In this document: positions 1 to 36,600 of the stretch, one piece after another
Numbering within the stretch: position 1 is the stretch's first letter
How the letters are laid out: each line of letters begins with the position of its first letter
Assembly (NCBI RefSeq): GCF_002904295.1
Contig: NZ_PPHG01000108.1
Span: 1-45,290 of the forward strand
Length of the DNA: 45,290 bases
From: Amycolatopsis sp. CA-128772
GTDB taxonomy: Bacteria > Actinomycetota > Actinomycetes > Mycobacteriales > Pseudonocardiaceae
Direction of reading: 5' to 3'
Translations under genes and position numbers: made by a program
Notes under the pieces: model-generated
What the model was told of the DNA's origin: nothing
Database searches by the model: none
What the model saw: the letters and a program-made list of their open reading frames with translations, nothing else

Positions 1-3000
1 GGCGGCTGCTGCGGTGCCGGCCGGGGGCGCCGGGGCTGCGAGGCCCAATGGGTGCAGGGCCGCGTCCAGCAAGGCCGGGTGCAAACCGAACGTTGCCGCG
101 TCCGGTTGGAACTCCTCGGGCAGGCTCACCTCGGCGAAGGTCTCCTCGCCGCGGCGCCAGACCGCCTGCAGGCCGCGGAATGCCGGGCCGTACGTGAAGC
201 CGAGGGCGGCCAGCTGGTCGTACAGGCCGTCGAACGGGAGCTGCTCCGCTCCGGGCGGGGGCCACTCGGTCCGCTCCGGGGTCTGGCCGGCTCCGGGCGC
301 GATGAGGCCGCCCGCGTGGCGGGTCCAGGTGTCCTGGCCGGGGGGTGCGTCGTCGTCCGGGCGGGCGTGGAGGGTGAGCTCCCGGCGGCCCGCGCCGTCC
401 GGTGGGCCGACGAAGACCTGGATCGCCACGCCGCCGCGGGCCGGCAGGACCAGTGGTGCTTCGAGCGTCAGCTCCTCGACCACGTCGCAGCCCACCTGGT
501 CGGCCGCCCGGAGGGCCAGCTCCAGCAACGCCGTCCCCGGCACCAGCACCGCCCCGCCCAGCGCGTGCCCGGCCAGCCACGGCTGCGTCTCCAGCGACAG
601 CCGTCCCGTGAAGACGACGCCGTCGTGACCCGCCAACGTGACCGCCGCGCCCAGCAGCGGGTGATCCAGCGCGCCCAGGCCCAGCGAACCCGCGTCGCCG
701 TGGACGGCACCGCCGCGCGGCCAGAAACGCTCCCGCTGGAACGCGTATGCCGGCAGATCGATCCGGCGGCCGCCCGGGAAGAACGACGTCCAATCGACCT
801 TCACGCCGCGGGTGTGAACAGTGCTCAACGCTGTGAGCAGTGCTCTCTCTTCGGAGCGGTCGTGCCGCAACGCCGGGACCGCCGTGCCGCCGACCATCGC
901 GCTGAGCACCCCGTCGGGCCCCAGCTCCAGGAAGACGCCGGCGCCCGCGGCTTTCAGGGTGGCCACCCCGTCGGCGAACCGGACCGCTTCCCGCACGTGC
1001 CGCACCCAGTACTCCGCCGTGAACGTCGATGCGAGAGCACCGCTCACATTCGAGAGCACCGGTATCTGAGCCGGGTGATAGGTCAGTGTCTCGGCGACCG
1101 CGCGGAACTCTTCGAGCATCGGATCCATCAGCGGCGAATGGAACGCGTGACTCACCGCGAGGCGCTTGGTCTTCGGGAACCGGGCCGCGATGGCCAGGAC
1201 CGCCGCCTCGTCGCCGGAGATCACGACCGACTCCGGGCCGTTCACCGCCGCGATCGAAACGCCCTCGGTCAGCTCGACGGCCGACTCCGGAGCGGCGATC
1301 GACACCATCGCCCCGCCCGCGGGCAGCGCCTGCATCAGCGACGCCCGGGCGGCCACTAGCCGACAAGCGTCCGAAAGGGACAGCACCCCGGCCACGTGCG
1401 CCGCCGAGATCTCCCCGATCGAATGCCCCGCCACGAAGTCCGGGCGGACACCGAACGACTCCACCAACCGGAACAACGCCACCTCGACCGCGAACAACGC
1501 CGGCTGCGTGAACTCCGTCCGGTCCAGCAGCGACGCGTCCTCGAACGCATCCCGAAGGGAGGGGTCGAAGTGCGCGCAAACCTCGTCGAAAGCCGCGGCA
1601 TACGCGGGAAAACGCCGATAGAGCTCGAACCCCATCCCGACCCGCTGCGCGCCTTGGCCGGTGAACAGCACCGCCAGCAACGCATCCGGGTCCGCCGTAC
1701 CGGTGACGCCGTCCCCCTCGGCGAGCCGCGTCAGGCCCTCCCGCAGCGAGTCGCGGTCGGTACCGAGCACCACCGCACGCCGGGCAAGACCGGCGCGAGT
1801 GACGGCCAACGAGTACCCGCCGTCGACCGGATCGGGATCCGCGTCCAGCAACCGCCGGGCCTGCGCGCGCAACGCGGCATCGCTCGTCCCGGAGACCACC
1901 CACGGCAGCAGCGCGCCGCCGGCACGGGAAACCGGCTCCGGCGCAACGACAGCAGGCGCCTCCTCGACGATCACGTGCACGTTCGTGCCACTCACCCCGA
2001 AGGCCGACACCCCGGCCCGCCGCGGCGAATCCCGCACGGGCCACGGCCGTGCCGAAGTCAGCAGCTCCACCGCACCCGCGGACCAGTCCACTTCGGACGA
2101 AGGCGCGTCGACGTGCAGGGTGCGCGGCAGCAGCTCGTGCCGCAACGCCAGCACCATCTTGAGGACACCCGCGATCCCGGACGCCGACTGCGTGTGCCCG
2201 ATGTTCGACTTCAGCGCCCCGAGCCACAACGGCCGGTCCGCGGGCCGGTCCTGGCCGTACGTCGCCAGCAGGGCCTGCGCCTCGATCGGGTCGCCCAGTG
2301 CGGTGCCGGTGCCGTGCGCCTCGACCGCGTCGACGTCCGAAGTGGACAGTCCGGCGTTCGCCAGCGCCGCACGGATGACCCGTTGCTGCGAAGGACCGTT
2401 CGGCGCGGTCAGGCCGTTCGACGCGCCGTCGGAGTTCACCGCGGAGCCGCGGATCACGCCGAGGATCTCGTGCCCGTTGCGCCGGGCGTCCGACAGGCGC
2501 TCCAGCAGCACCATGCCGGCGCCTTCGCCCCAGCCGGTGCCGTCGGCGGCGTCGGCGAAGGACTTGCAGCGGCCGTCCGACGCCAGCCCGCGCTGGCGGC
2601 TGAACTCGGCGAACGCCAGCGGGCTCACCATCACCGTGACCCCGCCGGCCAGCGCGAGGCCGCATTCGTCCTCCCGCAGCGCCTGGCACGCCCAGTGCAG
2701 CGCCACCAGCGACGACGAACAGGCCGTGTCCACCGTGATCGACGGGCCTTCCAGCCCGAACGTGTACGACAGCCGCCCCGACATCACGCTCGGCGCCTCG
2801 CCGGTCAGCAGGTAGCCCTCGGAACCCGCGGCGGCCCGCAGGGTGCTGCTGTAGCCGGACGCGTTCGCGCCGATGAACACGCCGGTCCGGCTGCCCCGCA
2901 ACGAAAGCGGGTCGAGCCGGCCCCGCTCCAGCAGCTCCCAGGACGTCTCCAGCAGCAGGCGCTGCTGCGGGTCCATCGCAAGCGCCTCACGCGGCGAAAT

Positions 3001-3318
3001 GCCGAAGAGCCCGGGGTCGAACGAAGCAGCGTCGTGGACGAAGCCGCCTTCGACCGCGCGGGCGCCTTCAGCGCCGTACATGCGCTCGACGTCCCAGCCG
3101 CGGTCCTCGGGGAACGCCGACATCGCGTCGGTGCCGCCCGCGACGAGGTCCCACAGGTCCTCGGGCGAGGCGACCCCGCCCGGGTACCGGCAGGCCAGGG
3201 AGATGATGGCGATCGGCTCCTGCTCGGCCGCCTCCGCCGCCTGCAGCCGCTGCCTGGTCTGGTGCAGGTCGGCCGTCACGCGCTTGAGGTACTCGAGGAG
3301 CTTGTCCTGCTCTGACAT
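1..3318 (-). CDS. Modular type I polyketide synthase, N-terminal part (module J: KS-AT-DH, truncated by window edge)
   Basis: Starts at ATG 3318-3316 and stays open to base 1, giving 1106 residues with no stop. Residues 1-33 form a coiled-coil docking segment (MSEQDKLLEYLKRVTADL). KS spans about 34-455 with active Cys200 in DTACSSS and the histidines of EAHGTGT (about 334) and NIGHTQ (about 374). AT spans about 530-830 with Ser633 in GHSIGE and a HAFH motif near 726, the fingerprint for malonyl-CoA. DH begins near 870 with His918 in HALGGAVLVP (HxxxGxxxxP intact) and Asp1085 in LLDAALH. KR, possibly ER, and ACP should lie beyond the left edge. It is the last gene of the row and follows the two-module synthase by 32 bp. 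A GAGG ribosome site ends 6 nt before the ATG. The AT is a close sibling of those in modules A and F. Active-site residues are seen; substrate choice is inferred from family rules. Confidence 0.96.
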   Translation of the reverse strand, partial: MSEQDKLLEYLKRVTADLHQTRQRLQAAEAAEQEPIAIISLACRYPGGVASPEDLWDLVAGGTDAMSAFPEDRGWDVERMYGAEGARAVEGGFVHDAASFDPGLFGISPREALAMDPQQRLLLETSWELLERGRLDPLSLRGSRTGVFIGANASGYSSTLRAAAGSEGYLLTGEAPSVMSGRLSYTFGLEGPSITVDTACSSSLVALHWACQALREDECGLALAGGVTVMVSPLAFAEFSRQRGLASDGRCKSFADAADGTGWGEGAGMVLLERLSDARRNGHEILGVIRGSAVNSDGASNGLTAPNGPSQQRVIRAALANAGLSTSDVDAVEAHGTGTALGDPIEAQALLATYGQDRPADRPLWLGALKSNIGHTQSASGIAGVLKMVLALRHELLPRTLHVDAPSSEVDWSAGAVELLTSARPWPVRDSPRRAGVSAFGVSGTNVHVIVEEAPAVVAPEPVSRAGGALLPWVVSGTSDAALRAQARRLLDADPDPVDGGYSLAVTRAGLARRAVVLGTDRDSLREGLTRLAEGDGVTGTADPDALLAVLFTGQGAQRVGMGFELYRRFPAYAAAFDEVCAHFDPSLRDAFEDASLLDRTEFTQPALFAVEVALFRLVESFGVRPDFVAGHSIGEISAAHVAGVLSLSDACRLVAARASLMQALPAGGAMVSIAAPESAVELTEGVSIAAVNGPESVVISGDEAAVLAIAARFPKTKRLAVSHAFHSPLMDPMLEEFRAVAETLTYHPAQIPVLSNVSGALASTFTAEYWVRHVREAVRFADGVATLKAAGAGVFLELGPDGVLSAMVGGTAVPALRHDRSEERALLTALSTVHTRGVKVDWTSFFPGGRRIDLPAYAFQRERFWPRGGAVHGDAGSLGLGALDHPLLGAAVTLAGHDGVVFTGRLSLETQPWLAGHALGGAVLVPGTALLELALRAADQVGCDVVEELTLEAPLVLPARGGVAIQVFVGPPDGAGRRELTLHARPDDDAPPGQDTWTRHAGGLIAPGAGQTPERTEWPPPGAEQLPFDGLYDQLAALGFTYGPAFRGLQAVWRRGEETFAEVSLPEEFQPDAATFGLHPALLDAALHPLGLAAPAPPAGTAAAA

Positions 3319-3324
3319 CGCCAA

Positions 3325-3328
3325 CCTC
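3325..3328 (-). promoter_or_regulatory. Ribosome binding site of the module J synthase
   Basis: GAGG on the minus strand, 6 nt before ATG 3318. It supports this start, which also matches the usual first residue of a docking segment. The whole 32-bp gap (3319-3350) shows no promoter-like sequence, so read-through from the upstream synthase is likely. Confidence 0.6.
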
Positions 3329-3350
3329 ATCCGTTCGTCCAGTCAGGGCG

Positions 3351-12448
<9,098 letters not shown>

Positions 12449-12449
<1 letters not shown>

Positions 12450-12478
12450 CAGGCCCCATCCCGTCGCGTGCCGTCCAT
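12449..12478 (-). other. Nine-codon frame bridging two synthase genes
   Basis: ATG 12478-12476 follows directly after the TGA of the upstream synthase (12481-12479). It reads MDGTRRDGA and stops at TGA 12451-12449, whose A is the first base of the ATG of the downstream synthase (TGATG). The GGGATGGGG stretch at 12454-12462, the likely ribosome site of the downstream gene, lies inside it. It probably encodes no functional peptide. The stop-start overlaps would suit translational coupling. It fills the gap, and no promoter is evident. Confidence 0.4.
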
Positions 12479-27616
<15,138 letters not shown>

Positions 27617-30600
27617 TCAGGACATCCCCAGTTCGTCGTCGAGGAGGTCGAAGATCTCCTCGGCGGTGGCGTCGGCCAGTTCCGTGCCGGGCTCGTCCCG
27701 GCGGTCGTCGGTCGCGGTCCACCGGGCCAGCAGGCCGCGCAGGCGTTCGGTGACGAGGGCGCGTTCGCCGGCGCCGGGTTCGGTCGCGGCGAGCACCGCG
27801 GCCAGCCGGTCCAGCTCGGCGTGGACGGGCAGGACGGCCTTCGCGCCGGCCGCGGGCAGCTCGGCGCCCAGGTGCTTGGTGAGCGCGTCCGGGTTCGGGT
27901 AGTCGAAGATCAGCGTGGCGGGCAGCCGCAAGCCGGTCGCCGCGGTGAGCCGGTTGCGCAGCTCCAGTGCGGTGAGCGAGTCGAACCCGAGGTCGAGGAA
28001 CCCGCGTCCGGCCTCGACGGCGTGGCCCGATGCGTAGCCGAGCACGGCCGCCACCTGGGCACGCACGACCTCGTCGACGACGCGTAGCTGCTCGGCTTCC
28101 GGCAGGCCGGCGAGCCGTTCGGCCAGCCCGGGACCGGCCGGGACGCCGTCGCGCACGGCCCGCCGCGCCGGCGTCCGGACGAGGCCGCGCAGCAGCGCCG
28201 GGACTTCGGCGCGGGCCCGCCAGGCGGCGAGGTCGAGGGCGACCGGCATCAGCAGCGGCTCGCCGGTGCCCAGCGCGAGGTCGAACAGCCGCAACGCGCG
28301 ATCCGTCGGCAGCGCGCGGACACCGGACCGGCCGAGGCGCGACACGTCGTCGTCGCCGAGGTGCGCGGTCAGGCCGCTGCGCGCCTCCCACAGCCCCCAC
28401 GCGAGCGAGGTGGCGGGCAGCCCCCGGCCGTGGCGGTGCTGGGCGAGCGCGTCGAGGTAGGCGTTGGCCGCGGAGTAGCCCGCCTGGCCCGCGCCGCCCA
28501 TCGTCGTGGCGAAGGAGGAAAACAGCACGAACGCGTCGAGGTCCAGGTGCTCGGTCAGCTCGTGCAGGTGCCGCGCGGCGACCGCCTTGGGCCGGAGCAC
28601 GGTGTCGAGCCGCTCCGGGGTCAGGGCTTCGACGACGCCGTCGTCGAGCGCGCCCGCGGCGTGGATCACCGCCGTCAGCGGGTGCTCGGCGGGGATCGTC
28701 GCCAGGGCGGCTTCGAGGGCCGCTCGGTCGGCGACGTCGCAGGCGAGCGCCGTCACCGACGCAGGCAGCTCGCCGAGGCCGGGTGCGCTGCGGCTGAGCA
28801 GCAGCAGGTGCCGGACACCGTGGGTGGTGACCAGGTGCCGGGTGAGCAGCCCGCCGAGCACGCCGCTCGCGCCCGTGACCAGGACGGTCCCGTCCGGGTT
28901 CCAGGTGTGCGCCCGCTGCGGCGGGGCCGCCCGCGTCAGGCGGGGGACGTGGAGTTCGCCGCCGCGCACCGCCAGCTGCGGTTCGCCGGACGCGGCGGCC
29001 GTCCCCGCCCAGGTGGCGAGGTCTCCGGGCGTGTCGACGTCGAGGAGGACGAACCGGTCCGGGTGCTCCGACTGCGCCGAGCGCACGAGCCCCCAGACCG
29101 TCGCCGCGGCCGGGTCGGCGGGGTTGTCCCCCACCGCCGACTCGGTGACCAGGACCAGCCGCCGGTCGTGGTCTCCGGCCAGGAAGTCCTGCAGTGTCCG
29201 CAGAACCTCGGCCGTCACGTCACCGCGGCATCCGGTGTAGACCACCGGGCCCGGTTCGCCCAGCGGAACGGCCGGGGCGGCGGGCTCGGCGTCGAACCGT
29301 TGCCAGGTGAGGGTGAACAGCGCGTCGGCGCTCTGGTCCGCGGCCGCCGCCAGCTGCCCGGCCGAAATCGGCCGCATGACGAGGGATTCGGCTTCGGCGA
29401 CCGGAGCGCCGGTCTCGTCGGCGACGGCGACCGAGACGCCGTCCGCGCCGAGAGCCCCGAGCCGGACGCGCAGGGTGGTCGCGCCGGTCGCGTACAGCCG
29501 GACGCCGGTCCACGCGAACGGCAGCCGGGCGCCGGCCTGGGCGCTGGTCAGGCCGATCGGGTGCAGGGCCGCGTCGAGCAACGCCGGGTGCAGCCCGTAG
29601 CGAGCCGCGTCCGCGCGCTGCTCGGCGGGCAGCGCGACCTCGGCGTAGAGGTCGTCGCCGTGGCGCCAGGCGGCACGCAGGCCCTGGAACGCCGGGCCGT
29701 AGCGGTAGCCGTGGCCGGCGAGGGTGTCGTAATGGCCGTCGACCGGCAGCGGTTCCGCGCCCGGGGGCGGCCAGGCGGTGAGGGCCGTGCCCGGCTCGGC
29801 TCCGGTGGTCAGGAAGCCTTCGGCGTGCTGGGTCCAGCCGACGTCGTCGGAGAGTCGCGAATGGACGGTCAGGGCGCGGCGGCCGTGTCCGTCGGCGGCT
29901 TCGACCCGGACCTGGAGGGCGACACCGCCGCGGGCGGGGATGACCAGCGGCGCCTGCAGCGTGAGTTCTTCGACGGTCTCGCAGCCGACCTGGTCGCCCG
30001 CCTGCACGGCCAGTTCGACGAACGCGGTGCCCGGCAGCAGCACGGTGTCGCCGACGGCGTGGCCGGCCAGCCACGGGTGGGTGCGCCGGGAGAGCCGCCC
30101 GGTGAGCAGGGTGACGCCGGTGCCCGCGACGGTGACGGCCGCGCCGAGCAGCGGGTGCCCGGCGTCGGTGAGGCCGAGCCCGCCGGCGTCGCCCGCGGTG
30201 GCGGCGGTCCACTGTGGCCAGTACCGCTCCTGCTGGAAGGGGTAGGTCGGGACGTCGGTGAGCCGGGCGCCGGGGAAGGCCGGTGTCCAGTCGACCTGCA
30301 CGCCGCGCACGTGGGCCTCGGCCAGGGCGGTGTGGAAGCGCGTGAGGCCGCCGTCGTCGCGGCGGAGCGAGCCCAGCGCGACGACGTCGTCGCCGAGCGC
30401 CATAGTGAGCACCGGATGCGGAGACGCCTCGACGAACGTGCCGAACCCGTCGCCCTTCAGCCGTTCGACCGCGACGTCGAGCCGCACGGTGCTGCGCAGG
30501 TTCCGGTACCAGTACCCGGCGTCGAGGACCGGGCCGTCGAGCCACTCGCCGGTCACCGTGGAGAAGAACGCCGTCTCCCCCGCCTGCGGCGTGATCGGGG

Positions 30601-33600
30601 CCAGTACTTCGAGGAGCTCGTCGCGCAGCTGCTCGACCTGCACCGAATGGGAGGCGTAGTCGACCGGCACCCGCTTGGCGCGGATTCGGTCGGCTTCGAA
30701 CGCCGCGACCAGGCCGTCGAGGGCGCCGGGCTCGCCGGACACCACCACCGCGGCCGGGCCGTTGACCGCGGCGATCGACAGCCCTTCGGTGAGCCGCCCC
30801 TCGACGACATCGAGCGGCGCGGCCACCGACACCATCCCGCCGCGACCGGCGAGGGCGAGAATCGCCCGGCTGCGCAGGGTCACCACCCGGGCACCGTCCT
30901 CGAGGGAGAGCGCGCCCGAGACCACCGCGGCCGCGATCTCGCCTTGGGAGTGCCCGACCACCGCGTCCGGCACCACGCCGAACGAGCGCCACAGCGCGGC
31001 CAGCGAAACCATGACCGCGAACAACGCCGGCTGAACCACATCGACCCGGTTCAGCGCCTCCGCATCGGCCAGGACGTCCCGCAGCCGCCAGTCCGCAAAG
31101 GACTCGACGGCGGCGGCGCATTCGTCGAGCCGGGCCGCGAACACCGGCGACGACGCCGCCAGGTCGAGGGCCATGCCCGTCCACTGCGAACCCTGGCCCG
31201 GGAAGACCAGCGCCACCTTGCCCGGGGTCCCGGCGACGCCGGTGACCACCTCGGCCGCGGGCCTGCCTTCGGCGACGGCGGCCAGCGCGTCGGCGCCGAA
31301 GACCACCGCGCGGTGCGGGAACCGCGACCGGGCCGTCGCCAGCGAGAACCCGATGTCCGCCGGGTGGCCGTCGACCCCGGCGAGGGCGGCGGCCTGGTCG
31401 CGCAGGGCGGCTTCGGTCCGGCCGGCCAGCACCCAGGGCACGGGCCCGGAGACCGGCTCGCGCTCCTCGGCCACCGGGTGGGGCGCCTGCTCGAGGATCG
31501 TGTGCGCGTTGGTGCCCGAGATGCCGAACGACGACACACCCGCCCGCCGGGGGCGGTCGGCGGGCCACTCGCGGGATTCGGTGAGCAGCGCCACCGCCCC
31601 GGCTTCCCAGTCCACGTGGGACGACGGCGCGTCGACGTGCAAGGTCTGCGGCAGGACGCCGTGCCGCATCGCCATGACCACCTTGATCACGCCCGCGACA
31701 CCGGCGGCGGCCTGGGTGTGCCCCAGGTTCGACTTGATCGACCCCAGCCACAGCGGTTCCTGCCGCTCCTGGCCGTAGGTCGCGAGCAACGCCTGGGCCT
31801 CGATGGGGTCGCCCAGCGTCGTTCCGGTGCCGTGCGCCTCCACGGTGTCCACATCGGACGCGGACAGCCCGGCGTCCGCGAGGGCGGCCCGGATCACGCG
31901 TTGCTGCGAAGGGCCGTTCGGGGCGGTCAGGCCGTTCGACGCGCCGTCGGAGTTCACGGCGGATCCCCGCACCACGGCGAGGACGCGGCGGCCCTCGCGC
32001 AGCGCGTCGGACAGCGGCTGCACCAGCAGCATGCCCGCGCCTTCGGAGAACCCGGCGCCGTCGGCCGCCTCGGCGAACGCCTTGCAGCGGCCGTCGGCGG
32101 CGAGGCCGCGCTGGAGGCTGAAGTCGACGAACATGCCGGGGGTGGCCATCACGGTCGCGCCCCCGGCCAGCGCCATCGAGCACTCGCCGCGCCGCAGGGC
32201 CTGCACCGCCAGGTGCAACGCCACCAGCGACGACGAGCACGCCGTGTCCACCGTCATCGACGGTCCTTCGAGACCGAACACATAGGACAGCCGGCCGGAG
32301 ACGACGCTGGCGGCGTTGCCCACTCCAGCGTGCCCTTCCAGGGCCTCGGCCGAGCGTTCCAGCAGGGCCGGGTAGTCCTGGCCGTTCGTGCCGGCGAACA
32401 CCCCGATCCGCCTGCCCCGCACCGAAAGCGGGTCGAGCCCGGCGCGTTCGAAGGCTTCCCAGGACGTCTGCAGCAGGAGCCGCTGCTGCGGGTCCATGGC
32501 CAGGGCCTCCCGCGGCGAAATCCCGAAAAAGGCCGGGTCGAAGCGTGTGGTGTCGGCGAGGAAGCCGCCCTCGCGGGCGTAGCTTTTGCCGGCCACCCCG
32601 GGTTCGGGGTCGTAGATCTCTTCGAGGTCCCAGCCGCGGTCGCCGGGGAACGGCGTGACGGCGTCGCCGCCCTCGGCGACCAGCCGCCAGAGGTCCTCGG
32701 GCGAGCGGACCCCGCCGGGGAACCGGCAGCCGATGCCGACGATGGCGATCGGCTCGTCGGCGCCGGTGGTGGCCACGGGCTGCTCGGCCGCCCCGCCGCC
32801 GATGCCGAGCAGTTCGCCGAGGAACCCGGCGAGCACGGTGACCGTCGGGTGGTCGAACACGAGGGTGGCGGGCAGCCGCAGGCCGGTCGCGGTGGCCAGC
32901 CGGGTGCGCAGCTCGACCGCCGTCAGCGAGTCGAAGCCGAGTTCGGAGAAGGCGCGTCCGACGTCGACCGCGGCCGGGGCGGCGTGGCCGAGGACGGCGG
33001 CGGCCTGCGCGCGAACCAGGTCCGTGAGCACGCGATTCGCTTCTGCCGCGCTCAGGCCGGCGAGCCGGGCGGCCAATCCGGACGGCTGGGGCGCGGTCTC
33101 CTCGACGGCCTCCGGGATTTCGGCCAGCAACGGCCGGGCACGGGCCGCGGTGAAGGCCGGGGCGAAGCGCGTCCAGTCGACGTCGGCGACGAGCACGGTG
33201 GTGTCCTCGTGGTCGAGCGCCCGGCCGAGCGCGGTGAGGGCCAGCCCGGGATCCAGCGGCGGGACGCCCTCGGCGGTCAGGCGGGCGCGGTCGACGCCTT
33301 CGTCGGCGTCCCAGACACCCCACGCGATCGAGGTGGCGGCCTCGCCCCGGGCCCGGCGACGCTCGGCGAGCGCGTCGAGGTGGGCGTTGGCCGCCGCGTA
33401 GGCGCCGTGCGCGCCGCTGCCGACGACCGCGGCGATGGAGGAGAACAGGACGAAGGCGTCGAGCCCGTCCGGGAGCAGGGCGTCGAGGTGGTCGGCGGCG
33501 TCCGCCATCACCCGGCAGGCCCGCTCCAGGTGGTCCGGACCGGTTTCGGCGAGGGGCGCCAGGTCCGTGACGGCGGCGGTGTGGAACACCGACCGCACCG

Positions 33601-36600
33601 GGCTGTGGGCTTCCAGGACCGCGGCCAGCTGGTCGCGGTCGGCGACGTCGCAAGGTGCTTCGATCACGCCGTGTTCGCTCAGGCCTTCGCCGCCGGGGAA
33701 GGCCGCCGCGGCGAGCACGATCTTGGTGGCGCCCCGGGTGATCAGCCAGCGCGCGAGCCGGACGGCCGCGTGGCCGTCGGCGTCGGTGACGAGCACCGTG
33801 CCCTCGGGCCGCCAGCGGCGAACCGGCTCCCGCTGTCCGGCGTGCACCAGCCGCCGGGCGAAGACGCCGGACGCACGCAGGGCGACTTGGTCTTCGCCGG
33901 TGGCGCCGGCCAGCACGGCGGCGAGCCGGGCGCCGGCCACCTCGTCGAGACGTCCGGGCAGGTCGAGAAGGCCACCCCAGCGGGTGGGGTGCTCGAGCCC
34001 GGCGATCCGGCCGAGCCCCCAGACCCGGGCCTGCCCCGGATCGGGTGCGCGATCGTCGGGGCCGGTGGCCACGGCGCTTTCGGTGAGGAGCCAGAGCGGG
34101 GCGTCGAGGCGGGTCAGTTCCAGGGCCGTCGCGGCGTCCGGCCGGACGGCCACGACACCGGCCAGGTCCCGGTCGTCCTCGGCGATTTCGGCGCCGTGGG
34201 CCGCCAGGACGTCCCGGACGTCGTCGTCCCCGATGACTCGCCAGCGGCCGGACAGCCGGGCGGCCGGGACGGTGACGGGACGCCACGCGATCCGGTAACG
34301 CCAAGCGTCCGTTGTGGACTCTTCGTCGCGGCGGCTGCGCCAGTTCGCCAGCGCGGGCAGCACGGCGTCGAGCGGGGCGTCCTCGGCGAGGTCGAGGGCG
34401 CCCGCGAACGCCGGGACGTCCTGGCCGGCCACGACGTCCCAGAAGGACTGGTCGGCGTGGACGGGTCCGGTTTCCGGGACGTCGAGCCAGTACCGCTCGC
34501 GCTGGAAGGCGTAGGTGGGGAGGTCGGCCGGGGCGGCGCCGGCGAAGGCCGGGGTCCAGTCGACCCGGACGCCGTTGACGTGCGCTTCGGCGAGGGCGGT
34601 GTGGAAGCGGGTGAGGCCGCCGTCGTCCCGGCGCACCGAGCCCAGCGCGACGACGTCGTCGCCGAGCGCCATGGTCAGCACCGGGTGCGGCGACGCTTCG
34701 ACGAACGTCCCGAACCCGTCGCTCTTGAGCCGCTCGACGGCGGTGTCCAGGCGGACCGTGCCGCGCAGGTTGGTGTACCAGTACTCCGCATCCAGCTCGG
34801 CTCCGTCGATCCACTCGCCGGTCACCGTGGAGACGAAAGCGGTTTCCCCTCGGCGGGGGGTGATCGGCGCCAGCACTTCGAGCAGTTCGGCGCGCAGCTG
34901 CTCGACCTGCGGCGAGTGCGACGCGTAGTCGACCGGGACCCGCTTGACGCGGATACCGTCCGCACGGCAGGCCGCCATGAATTCGTCCAGGGCCGCCGGT
35001 GCGCCGGAGACCACCACGGCGGCGGGGCCGTTGACGGCGGCGAGGGAGAGGCCGCCGGTGAGCCGCTGCTCGACGGTTTCGCGGGAGGCGGCCACCGAGA
35101 GCATCCCGCCGGCACCGGCCAAAGCCAGGATGGCCCTGCTGCGCAGGGCCACGACTCGAGCGCCGTCTTCCAGCGAAAGGGCGCCCGAAACCACGGCGGC
35201 GGCGATCTCGCCCTGGGAGTGGCCGACGACCGCGTCCGGGACCACCCCGTACGAACGCCACAGCTCGGCGAGAGACACCATGACGGCGAACAACGCCGGT
35301 TGGACCACGTCGACCCGGCTCAGCGCCTCCGGATCGGCCAGGACGTCACGCAGGCACCAGTCCACAAAGGAGCCGAGGGCGGCGCCGCATTCGTCCAGGC
35401 GAGCCGCGAACACCGGCGACGACTCCGCGAGCTCCAAGGCCATCCCCGTCCACTGCGCCCCCTGCCCCGGGAACACCAGCGCCACCTTGCCCGGCGCCCC
35501 CGCTTCTCCGGTGACGACGTTCGCCGCGGGAACGCCCTCCGCGAGGGCGGTGAGACCGCCGCGGAGGTCCTCGCCGACCACGACCGCGCGGTGCCGGAAC
35601 AACGACCGCGCCGACACGAGGGCCGCGCCGACCGACGCCGCCGGGAGGCCGGCTCGCCCGAGCAGCGCGGCGGCCTGCGCTCGCAGGGCGTCGGCAGTCC
35701 GGCCGGAAAGGACCCACGGAACAGGACCATCCGCGGGCGGCTCGGTCACGGTCCCGGGGACGTGCTCCAGAACCGCGTGCGCATTGGTGCCGCTGACCCC
35801 GAACGACGACACGCCGGCCCGCCGCGGCCGGTCGCCTTCCGGCCACTCGCGGGCCTCGGTCAGGAGTTCCACCGCACCCGCCGACCAGTCCACGTGGGAC
35901 GAAGGTGCGTCGACGTGCAGCGTGCGCGGCAGCACGCCGTGGCGCATCGCCAGCACCATCTTGATCACGCCGCCGACGCCGGCCGCCGCCTGGGTGTGGC
36001 CGATGTTCGACTTCAGCGAGCCCAGCCACAGCGGCGTTTCACGCTTCTGGCCGTACGTTTCCAGCAGCGCCTGGGCCTCGATCGGGTCGCCGAGGGTCGT
36101 GCCCGTGCCGTGCGCCTCCACGGCGTCCACTTCGGACGCTTCGAGGCCGGCGTTGGCCAGGGCCTGGCGGATCACCCGCTGCTGGGCGGGGCCGTTGGGC
36201 GCGGTGAGCCCGTTCGACGCGCCGTCTTGGTTGACGGCCGTGCCGCGCACGACCGCCAGCACCGGGTGGCCGTTGCGGCGGGCGTCGGACAGCCGTTCCA
36301 CCAGCAGGAGCCCGGCGCCCTCGCCCCAGCCGGTGCCGTCGGCCGCGTCGGCGAACGACTTGCACCGGCCGTCGGCGGCGAGGCCGCGCTGGCGGCTGAA
36401 GTCGATGAACACACCCGGTGTCGAAAGGACGGTCACGCCACCCGCCAGCGCGAGGTCGCACTCCCCCTGCCGCAGCGACTGGCACGCCAGGTGCAGCGCC
36501 ACCAGCGACGACGAACACGCCGTGTCCACCGTGATCGCCGGCCCTTCGAGGCCGAACGCGTACGCGATCCGGCCGGAGGCGACGCTGCCCGCGCTGCCGT

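Noticed and set aside
3319..3350. Separate promoter for the module J synthase
   Set aside because: The gap is 32 bp with only a ribosome site; nothing resembles a -10/-35 pair.
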